The notes under the pieces were generated by a model. It saw only the letters and a list, made by a program, of their open reading frames with translations. It did no database searches and was not told where the DNA came from. A program made the position numbers and the translations under genes. From Paenibacillus_E sp964253085 (GTDB lineage Bacteria; Bacillota; Bacilli; Paenibacillales; NBRC-103111): a DNA stretch of 64,000 nt. Location of the stretch: the NCBI RefSeq assembly GCF_964253085.1, contig NZ_CAXUQH020000001.1, forward strand, positions 7,812,001 to 7,876,000. Reading direction: 5' to 3'. The stretch's first letter is position 1. Each line of letters starts with the position of its first letter. Below, piece after piece: positions 1 through 9,280 of this stretch.

Positions 1-661
1 CGTTGATAGGCAGCTTATCCGTCGGTTCACCCAGCCCATATATACTTTCTCCGCTGTCGGTTTTTAACTTGGAAAGTTTACGTGCAATATCCAGCATTTC
101 GTCAATGGTTTTCGGTGGTGTTTGTTCCAATCCAGCCTTTTTAAACAGCTCCTTATTCCAATACAGAACGTAAGGTGAAGCAGCCCAAGGAATACCCATC
201 AGCTTCCCGTTGTAAGTGTAATCATCTTTATAGGAAGGAAGCAGGTCATTTACGTAGTCTTTGCCTAGCAAATCGTCAAGCGGTTCCACGATGTCGGATG
301 CGGCATAGGTTGGAAATGAAGCGGTGAAGGTTTGGATGATATCAGGTGCATCACCGCTAGATGCCATTACAAAGGTTTGATCTTTAATGTTTCCGAACGG
401 AATACCAATAAATTCAATTTTAATATTCTTATGCAAACTCATATACGTGTCAGCCATCTGCTGCAGCGCATCTTTAGTTGCTGCTTCATTAATACTCCAG
501 CTTGCAAACTTTAACGTAACGGGTGAACTGGAGGTGCTTGGTGCAGATGCTTGATCATTCCCTTTTGGCGATTCATTCGGTAAATTCCCCTGTGACGAGC
601 AAGCAGCTAATAATGATGCTATTAAGCAACCTGTTAATACAATGTTTAAATATTTTCTCAT
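1..661 (-). CDS. Extracellular sugar-binding lipoprotein of an ABC transporter (3' end cut by window edge)
   Basis: Read on the minus strand from ATG at 661; about 220 codons are visible and the frame is still open at base 2, so the C-terminal part is missing. The N-terminus is a lipoprotein signal peptide: positive MRKY, hydrophobic core and lipobox LLAAC, then a Ser/Pro/Asn-rich linker. The rest has the look of a family 1 solute-binding protein, including FASWS after the linker, GDAPDIIQ, and GIPWAASPYVLYWNKELFKKAG, shown here only as a family hallmark split by position 130-160. A GGGGGATT Shine-Dalgarno precedes the ATG. The divergent membrane AraC regulator at 877 suggests that it controls uptake of this sugar. 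The substrate cannot be told from the fragment. Confidence 0.9.
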   Translation of the reverse strand, partial: MRKYLNIVLTGCLIASLLAACSSQGNLPNESPKGNDQASAPSTSSSPVTLKFASWSINEAATKDALQQMADTYMSLHKNIKIEFIGIPFGNIKDQTFVMASSGDAPDIIQTFTASFPTYAASDIVEPLDDLLGKDYVNDLLPSYKDDYTYNGKLMGIPWAASPYVLYWNKELFKKAGLEQTPPKTIDEMLDIARKLSKLKTDSGESIYGLGEPTDKLPIN

Positions 662-876
662 TTTCAATCCCCCTAACATATCGTTGACTTGCACATTTAT
701 CATATCGTTCGTGAATCTTAACTGTATATGTGAAGTATCGGTATATTCATCTCAAAAAGCCGCATTTCGGCATCATACATTCCTGACGTGCATCATGATT
801 TTCTGACACTTCATACATATATGGGATGAGGTATGGCATAATTAAGGCATATTGTATATAAAGAAAGGTAACTATA
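662..876. promoter_or_regulatory. Divergent control region between binding protein and AraC regulator
   Basis: This AT-rich gap of 215 bp separates two divergently read genes. It holds a small hairpin, GCCG-catttt-type loop-CGGC near 770-783, and AT-rich tracts (for example TGGCATAATT near 834) that could serve as -10 elements. I could not fix either promoter with confidence. Confidence 0.4.
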
Positions 877-3195
877 ATGAGAACATTTACACTGCAATGG
901 ACACAATGGAAAAATACGAATCGTCTGCTGCTGTTATATTTCCTCTCTTATATAATCGTCATTCTCATGCCTGTTATTGGAATCGGTTTCTTTTCATATC
1001 GTCTTGCTTTCTACACGGCTGTAGATGAGATCAGCCGTTCTCATATCAATTCGTTGCGGCACACGGCGGCAACCTTTGACGATACACTAAGAAGAATCAA
1101 TTCACTGACCGTGGCTATTGGCTTGGATGGGAGATTAAACAGTTATTCCGCCGATAATGAAAATCGTTACTTGCTTAATGAGTTTCAAGATATGCTCAAG
1201 CAAGCCGTCGCACAAGATCAGAAGATTCAATCCATCCAGCTTTTTTTCGAATCCGGCCAGGTTATGATTTCTTCCGATGTGCTTATTCATCCTTACCAGG
1301 GTAAAATGGCCGACCGTTGGGTGGAGGCGATTCGGAGAACGGATCAAGATCATCTTTGGCTTTCCCCTAGGCTCATAAGCAATAATGACGAACATGGGAA
1401 AAGTATTATCACATTTATTAGCAAGGTACCTATCAGCTACCATAATAAAATAGGATATCTGGCGATACATCTTTATGAGGATCAACTGCAGGAACTGTTG
1501 AAGCAAATGCAAAATATTGCGCACATGAACACGTATATCGTCGCTTCGGACGGTCAATTTATTACATCATACAAGCAAGCGAATATAGGAAATGACGTGA
1601 TTCAAGCCAATATGAAGCAAGTTGCTTCAAGTATAGGTGAGGGCTTTTTTACAGATAAAGCGCATCAGCCGCATTTGCTAGTCGCTTATTCGACCCCGAT
1701 ATGGAATGGATGGAGACTTGTATCCCAAACGCCTCTAACCAATATTTACGAAAAACTTTCCTATATTGGGTGGCTCACATTAGGATTGTGCGTGTTATTA
1801 AGTATAATTGGTATTGTGATTTCATATTGGCTCTCACGTAAAATGTACGATCCGATCAAACAATTGATGGAGCGAACACGAATATACATGGATGAGCTCT
1901 CTTTAGAAAATCCATTACATCATACGAATGAGTTAAGTTTGGTATCCGATGTATTGAAGACAGCCGTAGGGAAAAAGAAACTGCTAGACCAGATATTCCT
2001 CAAGCAGACACCAGCAATGCTCGATCGATTCGCAATGGCGCTGCTGCATCAACGATTAACTGATTCTGGGGACATTAAGGAGCAGATCGAACTTTATAAC
2101 TTGGGATTGTCCATGCGAGGATATGTCGTCATCATTGCCGAAATGGACTATGCTGCCGAATTAGCGCAGCGTTTTTCAATCAAAGATCTGAATTTGTACC
2201 GATATGCGATAGCGAATATCATTTCAGAGTTGATACAGAGCCAAACCCATTATAGATTTATCATCACAGATGTATCCGAGTACCAGCAGGCCGTTATTAT
2301 CAATGTGTTCGATATGATGGAGGCAGAAGAGCTTCGAGAGCTCGCGCAACATGTGCAGTCAGTCATTAGTGAACTATTAAAATTATCTGTTTCAATCGGT
2401 ATTGGCAGTGTCTATCTAGACATTACCCAAACACATCAGTCTTATCAAGAGGCCCTCCAAGTACTTAAAAGTAAGCTCCTCCATGGTGCTAAATCTATAC
2501 TTTTGTACGAAATACAGGAGAATAATGAGCTGGATAGAGTCTATTACCCCTTGTTGCAGACCGAGAAGCAGATTACTAATAATCTAAAGGCGGGGAACAC
2601 GGAAGAGGTATTGTCGATTCTAGAAAAGCTGAAAACGGAAATTACACAAAAGCAGCTTCAATCAGAATCGGTTTATATGGCTTATAATCGAGTACTTGAA
2701 GCCAGTATTGAAGCGTTACTTGAAAATAATGGCCACCCGAGTCAATTATTCGGTCCAGATATCATACTTTACCGGGAGTTAGCCAAACGAGAAACTATTG
2801 ATCACATTCACCTGTGGATCTCGGGTATTGTTGCACAAATCACAACATACATTCGAGAGCAGGACAATAAAAACAATAAAACCGTAGAAAAAGTCATTGC
2901 ATACATTAATACGCACTATCAAACAGACTTATCTATCGAAATGATTGCAATGGGCGTAGGCTTTAACTCATCGTATTTGAGCCGTATTTTCAAGCAGAAT
3001 ACGGGCCAAACCATCCTTGAGTATTTAACACTGAAACGAATGGAAAAAAGCAAAGAGCTGTTAATGGATATAACTATGAACTTGAATGAGATCTCCATGG
3101 CGGTTGGCTACAACAATGTAAACAGCTATATCCGTTTTTTCAAAAAAATAGAGGGGATTACCCCGGGGGATTACCGAAAAAGGAGAGTTGAATAG
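877..3195 (+). CDS. Membrane-anchored AraC-family transcriptional regulator (sensor + HTH)
   Basis: A 772-residue protein with ATG at 877 and AAAGAAAGG upstream. Residues about 15-40 form a first transmembrane helix, then an extracytoplasmic sensor region of roughly 255 residues, then a second helix around 299-320. A long cytoplasmic linker follows. The last 100 residues form a complete AraC/XylS DNA-binding domain with two helix-turn-helix motifs (NSSYLSRIFKQNTG and NNVNSYIRFFKKIEGITP, ending PGDYRKRR). This one-component architecture is common in Paenibacillus beside carbohydrate ABC transporters. It is divergent from the sugar-binding lipoprotein at 661 and probably senses an extracellular sugar or the loaded binding protein to activate that operon. 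It ends 4 bp from the convergent EAL gene, and no terminator is visible between them. Confidence 0.88.
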   Translation: MRTFTLQWTQWKNTNRLLLLYFLSYIIVILMPVIGIGFFSYRLAFYTAVDEISRSHINSLRHTAATFDDTLRRINSLTVAIGLDGRLNSYSADNENRYLLNEFQDMLKQAVAQDQKIQSIQLFFESGQVMISSDVLIHPYQGKMADRWVEAIRRTDQDHLWLSPRLISNNDEHGKSIITFISKVPISYHNKIGYLAIHLYEDQLQELLKQMQNIAHMNTYIVASDGQFITSYKQANIGNDVIQANMKQVASSIGEGFFTDKAHQPHLLVAYSTPIWNGWRLVSQTPLTNIYEKLSYIGWLTLGLCVLLSIIGIVISYWLSRKMYDPIKQLMERTRIYMDELSLENPLHHTNELSLVSDVLKTAVGKKKLLDQIFLKQTPAMLDRFAMALLHQRLTDSGDIKEQIELYNLGLSMRGYVVIIAEMDYAAELAQRFSIKDLNLYRYAIANIISELIQSQTHYRFIITDVSEYQQAVIINVFDMMEAEELRELAQHVQSVISELLKLSVSIGIGSVYLDITQTHQSYQEALQVLKSKLLHGAKSILLYEIQENNELDRVYYPLLQTEKQITNNLKAGNTEEVLSILEKLKTEITQKQLQSESVYMAYNRVLEASIEALLENNGHPSQLFGPDIILYRELAKRETIDHIHLWISGIVAQITTYIREQDNKNNKTVEKVIAYINTHYQTDLSIEMIAMGVGFNSSYLSRIFKQNTGQTILEYLTLKRMEKSKELLMDITMNLNEISMAVGYNNVNSYIRFFKKIEGITPGDYRKRRVE

Positions 3196-3199
3196 TTAA

Positions 3200-4387
3200 T
3201 CAGATCAACAAATCCAAAAACAAATAGTATCCCTCACCCATCGCACACGAGTAAGTCTGAATCTGACGCGAGGTATCCAAGTCAGTATAGGCTTGGGAGA
3301 GAATGCCTTGCTTTTGCAGATTCATCATCAGAATGTTAGAGATGAAATACGGCCGCCACGTCCAGTTCGCTTGACGGTAGCTCTCGTCTTTGCCCCACCC
3401 CTCTTCGGAACGTGTGTAGTTAGATGAAATCTGGTAACCATCTCCTTGGCAGATGTACATGCGGATGCAATTGTCGGTGACGTTGCCGATGGTTATTTCA
3501 ATCACAGCGTCGGCTTCATCGGCATTTGAGATGTGAACGGAAGAATGGTTGAGTGTATCCAACCTTTGATGCACACTCAGCAAGCGATGATATCGCTGAA
3601 ACTCATCCTCACCGAATGATTTTATTTCTTCCTCCAGCATAGCCTTGTACGCCTCTGGACGCTGCAGGCCTGGCTCTGCTTTTGAGAATAGAAAGCCTTG
3701 CACATATCTAGCCCCAACCTGCAAAGCGCTGCGCAGCTCCTGCTTCGTCTCGACACCCTCAACCAGTAGGGAAGCACCAATCTGAGCAGATACAATGGAG
3801 AAAGATTGCATAACTGCCTTATAGCCATCATGGACGATGCTCTTTTTCAAGATATTCAGGTCAACCTTCAAGATCTTCGGCTGCAAGCTCGCAATTCGAT
3901 CGAAATTACTAAAGCCGCTTCCGACATCATCAATGGCGATCGTACATCCAAAGTCACGATATAATTCAACAATCCACGTCAGCTCCTGGAGCTTGCCCAT
4001 AAATTCCTCTTCGGTGATTTCAATGACGATCCGCGAGGGATTAATCTGGTACTTTTTCAACAATTCAAGTGTTGGTAAAACACCCGTTCGTTTGTAAGTT
4101 CTATAAATCCAGGAGGGCTTTAGGTTGATAAACAGTTCGCTCTCGTCCGATGCAGCGGCTATTCGTTCTATGGCCTGCTCTCTTAAATGACGATCAATCA
4201 TAAGCTGCATATCCTCGGAAATATCAGGGTCTTTGAAAAAGGGACCTAAGCTCTCCACACCACTCTCACGTTCCCATCTACCTAGTGTTTCATACCCTAT
4301 GATTCGTTGGCTCTGCAAAGAGATAATTGGTTGAAAATAGGGACGTACTTCATGACGCGGCGGAATCTTGATGTTTTTCACCTGCAC
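3200..4387 (-). CDS. YkuI-like EAL-domain protein with PAS-like C-terminal domain
   Basis: The start chosen is GTG at 4387 (395 aa), because AAGGAGG lies 6 nt upstream; the longer frame to 4504 has no such site. Residues about 10-260 are an EAL c-di-GMP phosphodiesterase domain. Visible signatures are YETLGRW (E-T-L in place of E-A-L), FINLKPS, IEITEEE, IAIDDVGSGFSNF with the paired Asp, KVDLNIL, and VEGVET. The C-terminal 130 residues resemble the YkuI_C PAS-like domain (RMYICQGDGYQISSN, NWTWRPYF, FLDLLI at the end). B. subtilis YkuI has the same two-domain build and binds c-di-GMP. The catalytic acids look intact, but whether it hydrolyses c-di-GMP or only senses it cannot be settled from sequence. 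Confidence 0.85.
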   Translation of the reverse strand: MQVKNIKIPPRHEVRPYFQPIISLQSQRIIGYETLGRWERESGVESLGPFFKDPDISEDMQLMIDRHLREQAIERIAAASDESELFINLKPSWIYRTYKRTGVLPTLELLKKYQINPSRIVIEITEEEFMGKLQELTWIVELYRDFGCTIAIDDVGSGFSNFDRIASLQPKILKVDLNILKKSIVHDGYKAVMQSFSIVSAQIGASLLVEGVETKQELRSALQVGARYVQGFLFSKAEPGLQRPEAYKAMLEEEIKSFGEDEFQRYHRLLSVHQRLDTLNHSSVHISNADEADAVIEITIGNVTDNCIRMYICQGDGYQISSNYTRSEEGWGKDESYRQANWTWRPYFISNILMMNLQKQGILSQAYTDLDTSRQIQTYSCAMGEGYYLFLDLLI

Positions 4388-4593
4388 AGTGCGCCTCCTT
4401 CTCAGAAAATTATTTATGTCATATGACTTAACATCACACATCGTTATTGACTCATATTTTAAACGACATCGCCACTTTCTGCAATCCGCCGTGGGAGAAA
4501 ACATGACATTATCAATTTTTAGAGGAATTTGTTGATGTTTGTCGAATTTCTAAGTGATCTTTTATTCTATTAGAAGTTAGGTGACCGATTGGA

Positions 4594-7482
4594 ATGAAAA
4601 CCTTCACGAGATCACGAATCTCCATGTTATATGTTATTTTAATTGTCGTTTTGCTAGCTTTCGTCAGTGTGTCCAACTATATGGCTTCTCGAAATATGGA
4701 GAGGGAAAATAATGCGATCGTGAATCAGGCTATTCCGATTCTAACGACGGCCAATAGTTTATTGACCAGCTTAATTAATCAGGAGACGGGTCTCCGCGGT
4801 TACCAATTAGGTGGTGGAAATGAACAGTTTCTTGAACCTTATACAACGGGAAGAGACCAGGTCGCCATGGATTTAAACACACTTTCGACCTACGACAAAA
4901 AATATCCAACCCTACAAATCATTATTGATACGCAGGCGATACCTGCCATTACCAATTTGCAAAAGTACTATGATACGACCTTGGAATTGTTCCGTGCTGG
5001 TAAAATTGAAGAAGCGAAAGCCCGTGTCACTGGCGGTAAAACGCTAATGGATCGCTACAGGGTCATTCATACGAGTATTGAAAATAATATCGAACAGATT
5101 ACGTCTACAGCCTATGAGGCTTCTCAGCAAGCAGGTAAAACCTCCCGTTTGATCACAATTATCGGCTTCCTGATTGCTCTTCTTGCAGGAGGTATGTCCA
5201 TCATCATCTCCTTGCGCTCCTACGAAGCGGAGAAAGAACTGCGCAAGAGTGAGGAAACATACCGCTATATGGCGGAAAGTCTGGAAGCCCAGAACGAGGA
5301 AATTATTGCCCAGCAAGAGGAACAGCAGATCACGCTGGCTAAGCTGTCTGAACGCGAACGGGATTTGGAACTCATCTCCTCTTACCAAGAGAAGCTCACT
5401 GGCTATGTGAAATTAACTGATTTCTTGAAACATACGCTGCCTGCCTTATTAAATTCGCTTGCACAGGATGCTGCCTTGGTTGTCCTCGAGGATCGCTCAG
5501 AGAATGGAGAGAGTTCCTACGAGGTTATTCATTCCATCGGGTATCCCAAGGGACATATTCAAGCTTCTCGCAAAGAGCTCTTCGGCCCGGCCAGACGTGT
5601 ATTCGAAGAAGGCGTTTCGATCACACATACCCGTGATGTGACAGGCACTGAGCAAGGTGTCCATAACGGTATAACGCGAGCCGTCGACCATTACATTCCT
5701 CTCACGGATGACAAGCAAGGAGTCATTGGTTTTCTTTTACTGACGAGTTACCAAAGCTCGATCTATCAAGATGATAACCAACGTTTAACCAAAGGCTTAG
5801 TTCGTCAATTCGGACTTGCGTTCTATGCACAGGTCGTGAATGATGAGAAACTGCAGCAGGCAGAAAGCCTAGCCTTGCTGAACGATCAGCTCACTGCAGA
5901 GAAACAACTATTAGAAGGTCAGCACGATCTTATTCAAAATATTCTAGAATCTGCCCACGAGGGCATGATGATGTGTGATTCGCAAGGCACGATTCTTTTC
6001 TCCAATCATCGGATGAATCAGTATTTCGGGCTGAATGAACGGATTGGCGAGAACCTTGTTAGCTGCAGCTATGAGATTGGAGCTGAATCACCTAGTTTTC
6101 ATGGGGTAGCAGCTTCCATCGAAGCCCTGATTGATCGCTCACTGTCTCATTTGACGCAGCGCTTCAGCTTCCAGCAGGACGAGCAGCACCAACATGCAGA
6201 GCTCTACGCTACCGTTGTTAGCGAAGGCACTGAGCAGCAAGGCTACCTCTTCGTTTTCCGTGACCGTACAGAAGAAGAGCGCGTGGATGAAATGAAAAAT
6301 GAATTTATCTCCATTGTTTCACATGAGCTGCGGACTCCGCTGGCCAGTGTGCTTGGATTTATCGAAATTTTACTGCATCGCGACCTTCCGCAAGAGAAGC
6401 AGAAACGTTACATGGAAACCATTTATAACGAAGCACAGCGACTGTCGAATTTAATCAACGACTTCTTGGATCTACAACGGATGGAGTCCGGGCGTCAATC
6501 GTACAACTTCGCACCGATTCATTTGCAGTCCCTCGTCACTGAAATTGCAGAACAATGGCAGGATAAGCAGCTGCATCAGATCGTCGTTCACCAGGAAGAG
6601 CCTGAGCTTTGGGTACGGGCAGATGTTGATCGCATTCGCCAAGTCTTTGATAACCTCATTAGCAATGCTATTAAATACTCGCCGGCAGCAGATCACATCG
6701 ACATTCATCTATTGGCACATGAGGGTAAAGTTACAATTGCCATCCAAGATTACGGACTCGGTATACCATCAGAAGCGAATGAGCATATGTTCTCGAAATT
6801 TTTCCGTGTCGACAACTCCGACCGTCGTCAGATTGGTGGTACAGGCCTCGGACTGGCCATTGTGAAGGAAATCATCGAGGGCCATGGCGGGCACATCTCC
6901 TATACGTCCGAAATGGGACAAGGCACCACGTTCCGTATTGAAATGGACCAATATGAGATTTCCGGCTTAGACGGGAAAATCGTCATTTTCGAAGACGATG
7001 ATAACTTGGCCAAATTAATACAAGTCGCTTTGCATAAGCTGAGTCTGCCCTCTATCCAACTGCGTTCCGCTGAAGAAGGCATGATCGCACTGCGTCGCTG
7101 TGAGGGTGAAGGCCCTATTCTGTTCATCGTAGACATTCATCTGGAAGGCGAGAAAACGGGCTGGGATTTCATCGCAGACCTGTACAAACATCCTGTGCAT
7201 GCCCAAACGCCGGTTATTGTTTCAACAGCGCTCGATCCGCCTCATGATTATCATGAGAAAGAGATTGAGAAATATCTGAAGAAGCCTTTTACGATGGAAC
7301 GACTCGTGCAGGTAGCAAAACGCTTGCTCGACAATAAAAGTAGCCTAGCCTACGTTTTTCCTGCTCAAGACAAAGATACGCTTTCCACCACCTTAGAACG
7401 CAACGGCATTAATGTGCTCAAAATGGAAGAGAAGCAGGACATGATTGAGGTTGATCTCATTAGGCCCCTATCGGACAAGTAA
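4594..7482 (+). CDS. Hybrid sensor histidine kinase (CHASE3-GAF-PAS-HisKA-HATPase-REC)
   Basis: A 962-residue protein with AGGTGA about 9 nt before the ATG. In order: a transmembrane helix (about 10-30), a CHASE3-type extracytoplasmic sensor with the LINQETGLRGY signature (about 31-185), a second helix (about 188-208), a coiled coil, a GAF-like region (about 270-400), a PAS-like region (about 440-550), HisKA with SHELRTP (phosphoacceptor His577), HATPase with NLISNAIKYS, DYGLGIP and GGTGLGLAI, then a receiver domain (about 790-910) with acidic cluster EDDD, phosphoacceptor Asp847 in FIVDIHL and the conserved Lys in LKKPF. The receiver is fused to the kinase and no output regulator lies next to it, so phosphate presumably passes elsewhere. 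The stimulus is unknown. Confidence 0.9.
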   Translation: MKTFTRSRISMLYVILIVVLLAFVSVSNYMASRNMERENNAIVNQAIPILTTANSLLTSLINQETGLRGYQLGGGNEQFLEPYTTGRDQVAMDLNTLSTYDKKYPTLQIIIDTQAIPAITNLQKYYDTTLELFRAGKIEEAKARVTGGKTLMDRYRVIHTSIENNIEQITSTAYEASQQAGKTSRLITIIGFLIALLAGGMSIIISLRSYEAEKELRKSEETYRYMAESLEAQNEEIIAQQEEQQITLAKLSERERDLELISSYQEKLTGYVKLTDFLKHTLPALLNSLAQDAALVVLEDRSENGESSYEVIHSIGYPKGHIQASRKELFGPARRVFEEGVSITHTRDVTGTEQGVHNGITRAVDHYIPLTDDKQGVIGFLLLTSYQSSIYQDDNQRLTKGLVRQFGLAFYAQVVNDEKLQQAESLALLNDQLTAEKQLLEGQHDLIQNILESAHEGMMMCDSQGTILFSNHRMNQYFGLNERIGENLVSCSYEIGAESPSFHGVAASIEALIDRSLSHLTQRFSFQQDEQHQHAELYATVVSEGTEQQGYLFVFRDRTEEERVDEMKNEFISIVSHELRTPLASVLGFIEILLHRDLPQEKQKRYMETIYNEAQRLSNLINDFLDLQRMESGRQSYNFAPIHLQSLVTEIAEQWQDKQLHQIVVHQEEPELWVRADVDRIRQVFDNLISNAIKYSPAADHIDIHLLAHEGKVTIAIQDYGLGIPSEANEHMFSKFFRVDNSDRRQIGGTGLGLAIVKEIIEGHGGHISYTSEMGQGTTFRIEMDQYEISGLDGKIVIFEDDDNLAKLIQVALHKLSLPSIQLRSAEEGMIALRRCEGEGPILFIVDIHLEGEKTGWDFIADLYKHPVHAQTPVIVSTALDPPHDYHEKEIEKYLKKPFTMERLVQVAKRLLDNKSSLAYVFPAQDKDTLSTTLERNGINVLKMEEKQDMIEVDLIRPLSDK

Positions 7483-7491
7483 CCGTTCATT

Positions 7492-7530
7492 GATCTCTCC
7501 TACCTTTTTGAGGTGGGGGAGATTTTATTA
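7492..7530 (+). terminator. Rho-independent terminator after the hybrid kinase
   Basis: ATCTCTCCTACCT and AGGTGGGGGAGAT form a 13-bp stem (with G-U pairs) around a TTTTG loop, followed by TTTATTA. It begins 10 bp after the kinase stop codon. Confidence 0.85.
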
Positions 7531-7790
7531 CCACATAGGAAAGTATAAGTTTTCGGCAACCGAAAACTGCTTTCATATTGGCGATAAAACCTACATCTCT
7601 CGGGGTCACCACAAAGTAATCGGAATTTACTTCGAAGCTTATCGTCACTTTGTGGGGTAGAATAGCGGTCGCTCAGCTTTGAATGGCCTCGATAAAGATT
7701 TTATCATTATTGTTAAGAAGAGGGATTTCCCTGCAGAATCGCCAATATAATAGAGAAATAGAGGTAAGTGAAGAGAAAGGGTGTGCCCTC
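7531..7790. promoter_or_regulatory. Upstream region of the UMF1-type gene with two inverted repeats and a TATAAT box
   Basis: AGTTTTCGG-caa-CCGAAAACT is a perfect 9-bp hairpin at 7548-7568 without a T-run. CCACAAAGT at 7609-7617 is repeated inverted at 7647-7655, 29 bp away. TATAAT lies at 7746-7751, about 40 bp before the start codon, but no good -35 box stands 17 bp upstream. The inverted repeats may be operators or mRNA structures; their function is unknown. Confidence 0.5.
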
Positions 7791-9116
7791 ATGGCAAAAC
7801 TTGAATCCACTTCCAATCCAGCACGTGGACGAAGTGTTTGGGCGTTATTTTTCTCCCTGCCGATTTTCGCATGGGCGATGTACGATTTTGCAAATACCAT
7901 TTTTTCTTCCAATATCGTAACTGTGTTCTATCCTTTTTATCTAAAAGAAACCTTAGGTAAGAGCGAGGAGCTGAACCAGATTGCAAGTACGTTCATCACG
8001 TACTCCAATGCGTTATCCAGTTTCTTCTTAGTACTCCTATCTCCCTTATTCGGCGTCTGGATTGATCGCACAGGCAAAAAGAAAGCCTATCTCGTCCCCT
8101 TCACACTGATCGCGATTATCGCAACGCTTCTCATGGGGGCATCGGCCCTATGGGAGACCGATCAAGAATGGCTAGGACTCAACACTTCAATTCTCGGTGT
8201 TATTTTATTCTTCATGATCGCTAAATTTTTCTATAACTCCAGCTTAGTGTTCTATGATTCCATGATCTCTGATCTGGGCAATGAACGCGAGATTCCTTTG
8301 ATCTCTGGGTTTGGTGTAGCGGTTGGTTATGTAGGCACGCTCGTCGGCCTTGTTGCTTTCTTGTTTGTTCATGATAATCACTTTGAGAGTACCTTCATCC
8401 CGAGTGCTGTCATGTTCCTCATCTTCTCACTGCCGATCATGTTCCTGTACAAAGAGAAACGTCAGAAGCCTGTGGCTAGTAACAAATCATTGCTTAGCGG
8501 CTATCGCGAGATTTGGACGACATTCAAAGAAGCTCGAAAATACCACGCAGCCTTTACATTCATGATCGCCTACTTCTTCTTTAACGATGCCATTGCCACA
8601 GCGATTGCGGTTATGGCTATATATGCAAATACAGTCATGGGCTTCTCGACGGGGCAATTCATTCTACTTTATCTAGTATCCACAGTGTCCAGCGTGATCG
8701 GCTCCTTCCTATTCGGTTATGTGACGCGCAGCATCGGACCTAAGAAAGCGGTATCCATCGTCGCCTTAATCTTAATTGTGGCCATCTCCCTCGCTTCCTT
8801 AGCGACAAGCCAGAGCATCTTCTGGGTAGCAGGCAGCTTGTATGGCGTCTCCATGGGGGCGATGTGGGTGACCTCTCGTACGCTGATCGTACAGCTAACA
8901 CCGGAAGAAAAGCGCGGTCAATTTTTCGGCCTATTCGCCTTCTCGGGGAAGGTGTCCTCCATTGTCGGACCTCTACTGTATGGCTCCATTACATGGGCAT
9001 TGGCCTCCACTGGCAACTTAGCGAGTCGTGTCGCTCTCGGCTCCTTGCTGGTCCTTGTGATCGTTGGACTCATCATCCATATGCGAGTTCCGCAAAAATT
9101 GCAAAATCCCGCTTAA
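7791..9116 (+). CDS. MFS transporter of the UMF1/Atg22-like family
   Basis: Start ATG at 7791 (441 aa), preceded by AGAAAGGG 9 nt upstream; the longer reading to 7683 runs back over the likely promoter. About 12 transmembrane segments are visible. The N-terminal signature WAMYDFANTIFSSN fits the UMF1 (Atg22-like) branch of the major facilitator superfamily, as do WIDRTGKKKAYLVP between helices 2 and 3 and GSFLFGYVTRSIGPKKA between helices 8 and 9. The yeast relative exports amino acids from the vacuole; bacterial members are mostly uncharacterised, so the substrate is not assigned. The gene is monocistronic, flanked by terminators on both sides. Confidence 0.85.
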   Translation: MAKLESTSNPARGRSVWALFFSLPIFAWAMYDFANTIFSSNIVTVFYPFYLKETLGKSEELNQIASTFITYSNALSSFFLVLLSPLFGVWIDRTGKKKAYLVPFTLIAIIATLLMGASALWETDQEWLGLNTSILGVILFFMIAKFFYNSSLVFYDSMISDLGNEREIPLISGFGVAVGYVGTLVGLVAFLFVHDNHFESTFIPSAVMFLIFSLPIMFLYKEKRQKPVASNKSLLSGYREIWTTFKEARKYHAAFTFMIAYFFFNDAIATAIAVMAIYANTVMGFSTGQFILLYLVSTVSSVIGSFLFGYVTRSIGPKKAVSIVALILIVAISLASLATSQSIFWVAGSLYGVSMGAMWVTSRTLIVQLTPEEKRGQFFGLFAFSGKVSSIVGPLLYGSITWALASTGNLASRVALGSLLVLVIVGLIIHMRVPQKLQNPA

Positions 9117-9158
9117 TTCATGTACAATTACTTCTAACATGAGGAAACAGACACAGAA

Positions 9159-9192
9159 AACACTAAAGCATTTAAGGCTTTAGTGTTTTTTT
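9159..9192 (+). terminator. Terminator after UMF1-type transporter
   Basis: AACACTAAAGC and GCTTTAGTGTT form a perfect 11-bp stem with a 7-nt loop, followed by a run of T. Confidence 0.92.
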
Positions 9193-9280
9193 GCAAGCAT
9201 CCGTTGGTTGCCGCACTACACTTCCTAGTCAGACACATTCTATCGTACAGGCGTTCTCATCAAAGAGAGGGGATATGATA

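Noticed and set aside
7445..7660. Open frame spanning the end of the hybrid kinase and the following gap
   Set aside because: Contains the kinase stop region and terminator; no start signal.
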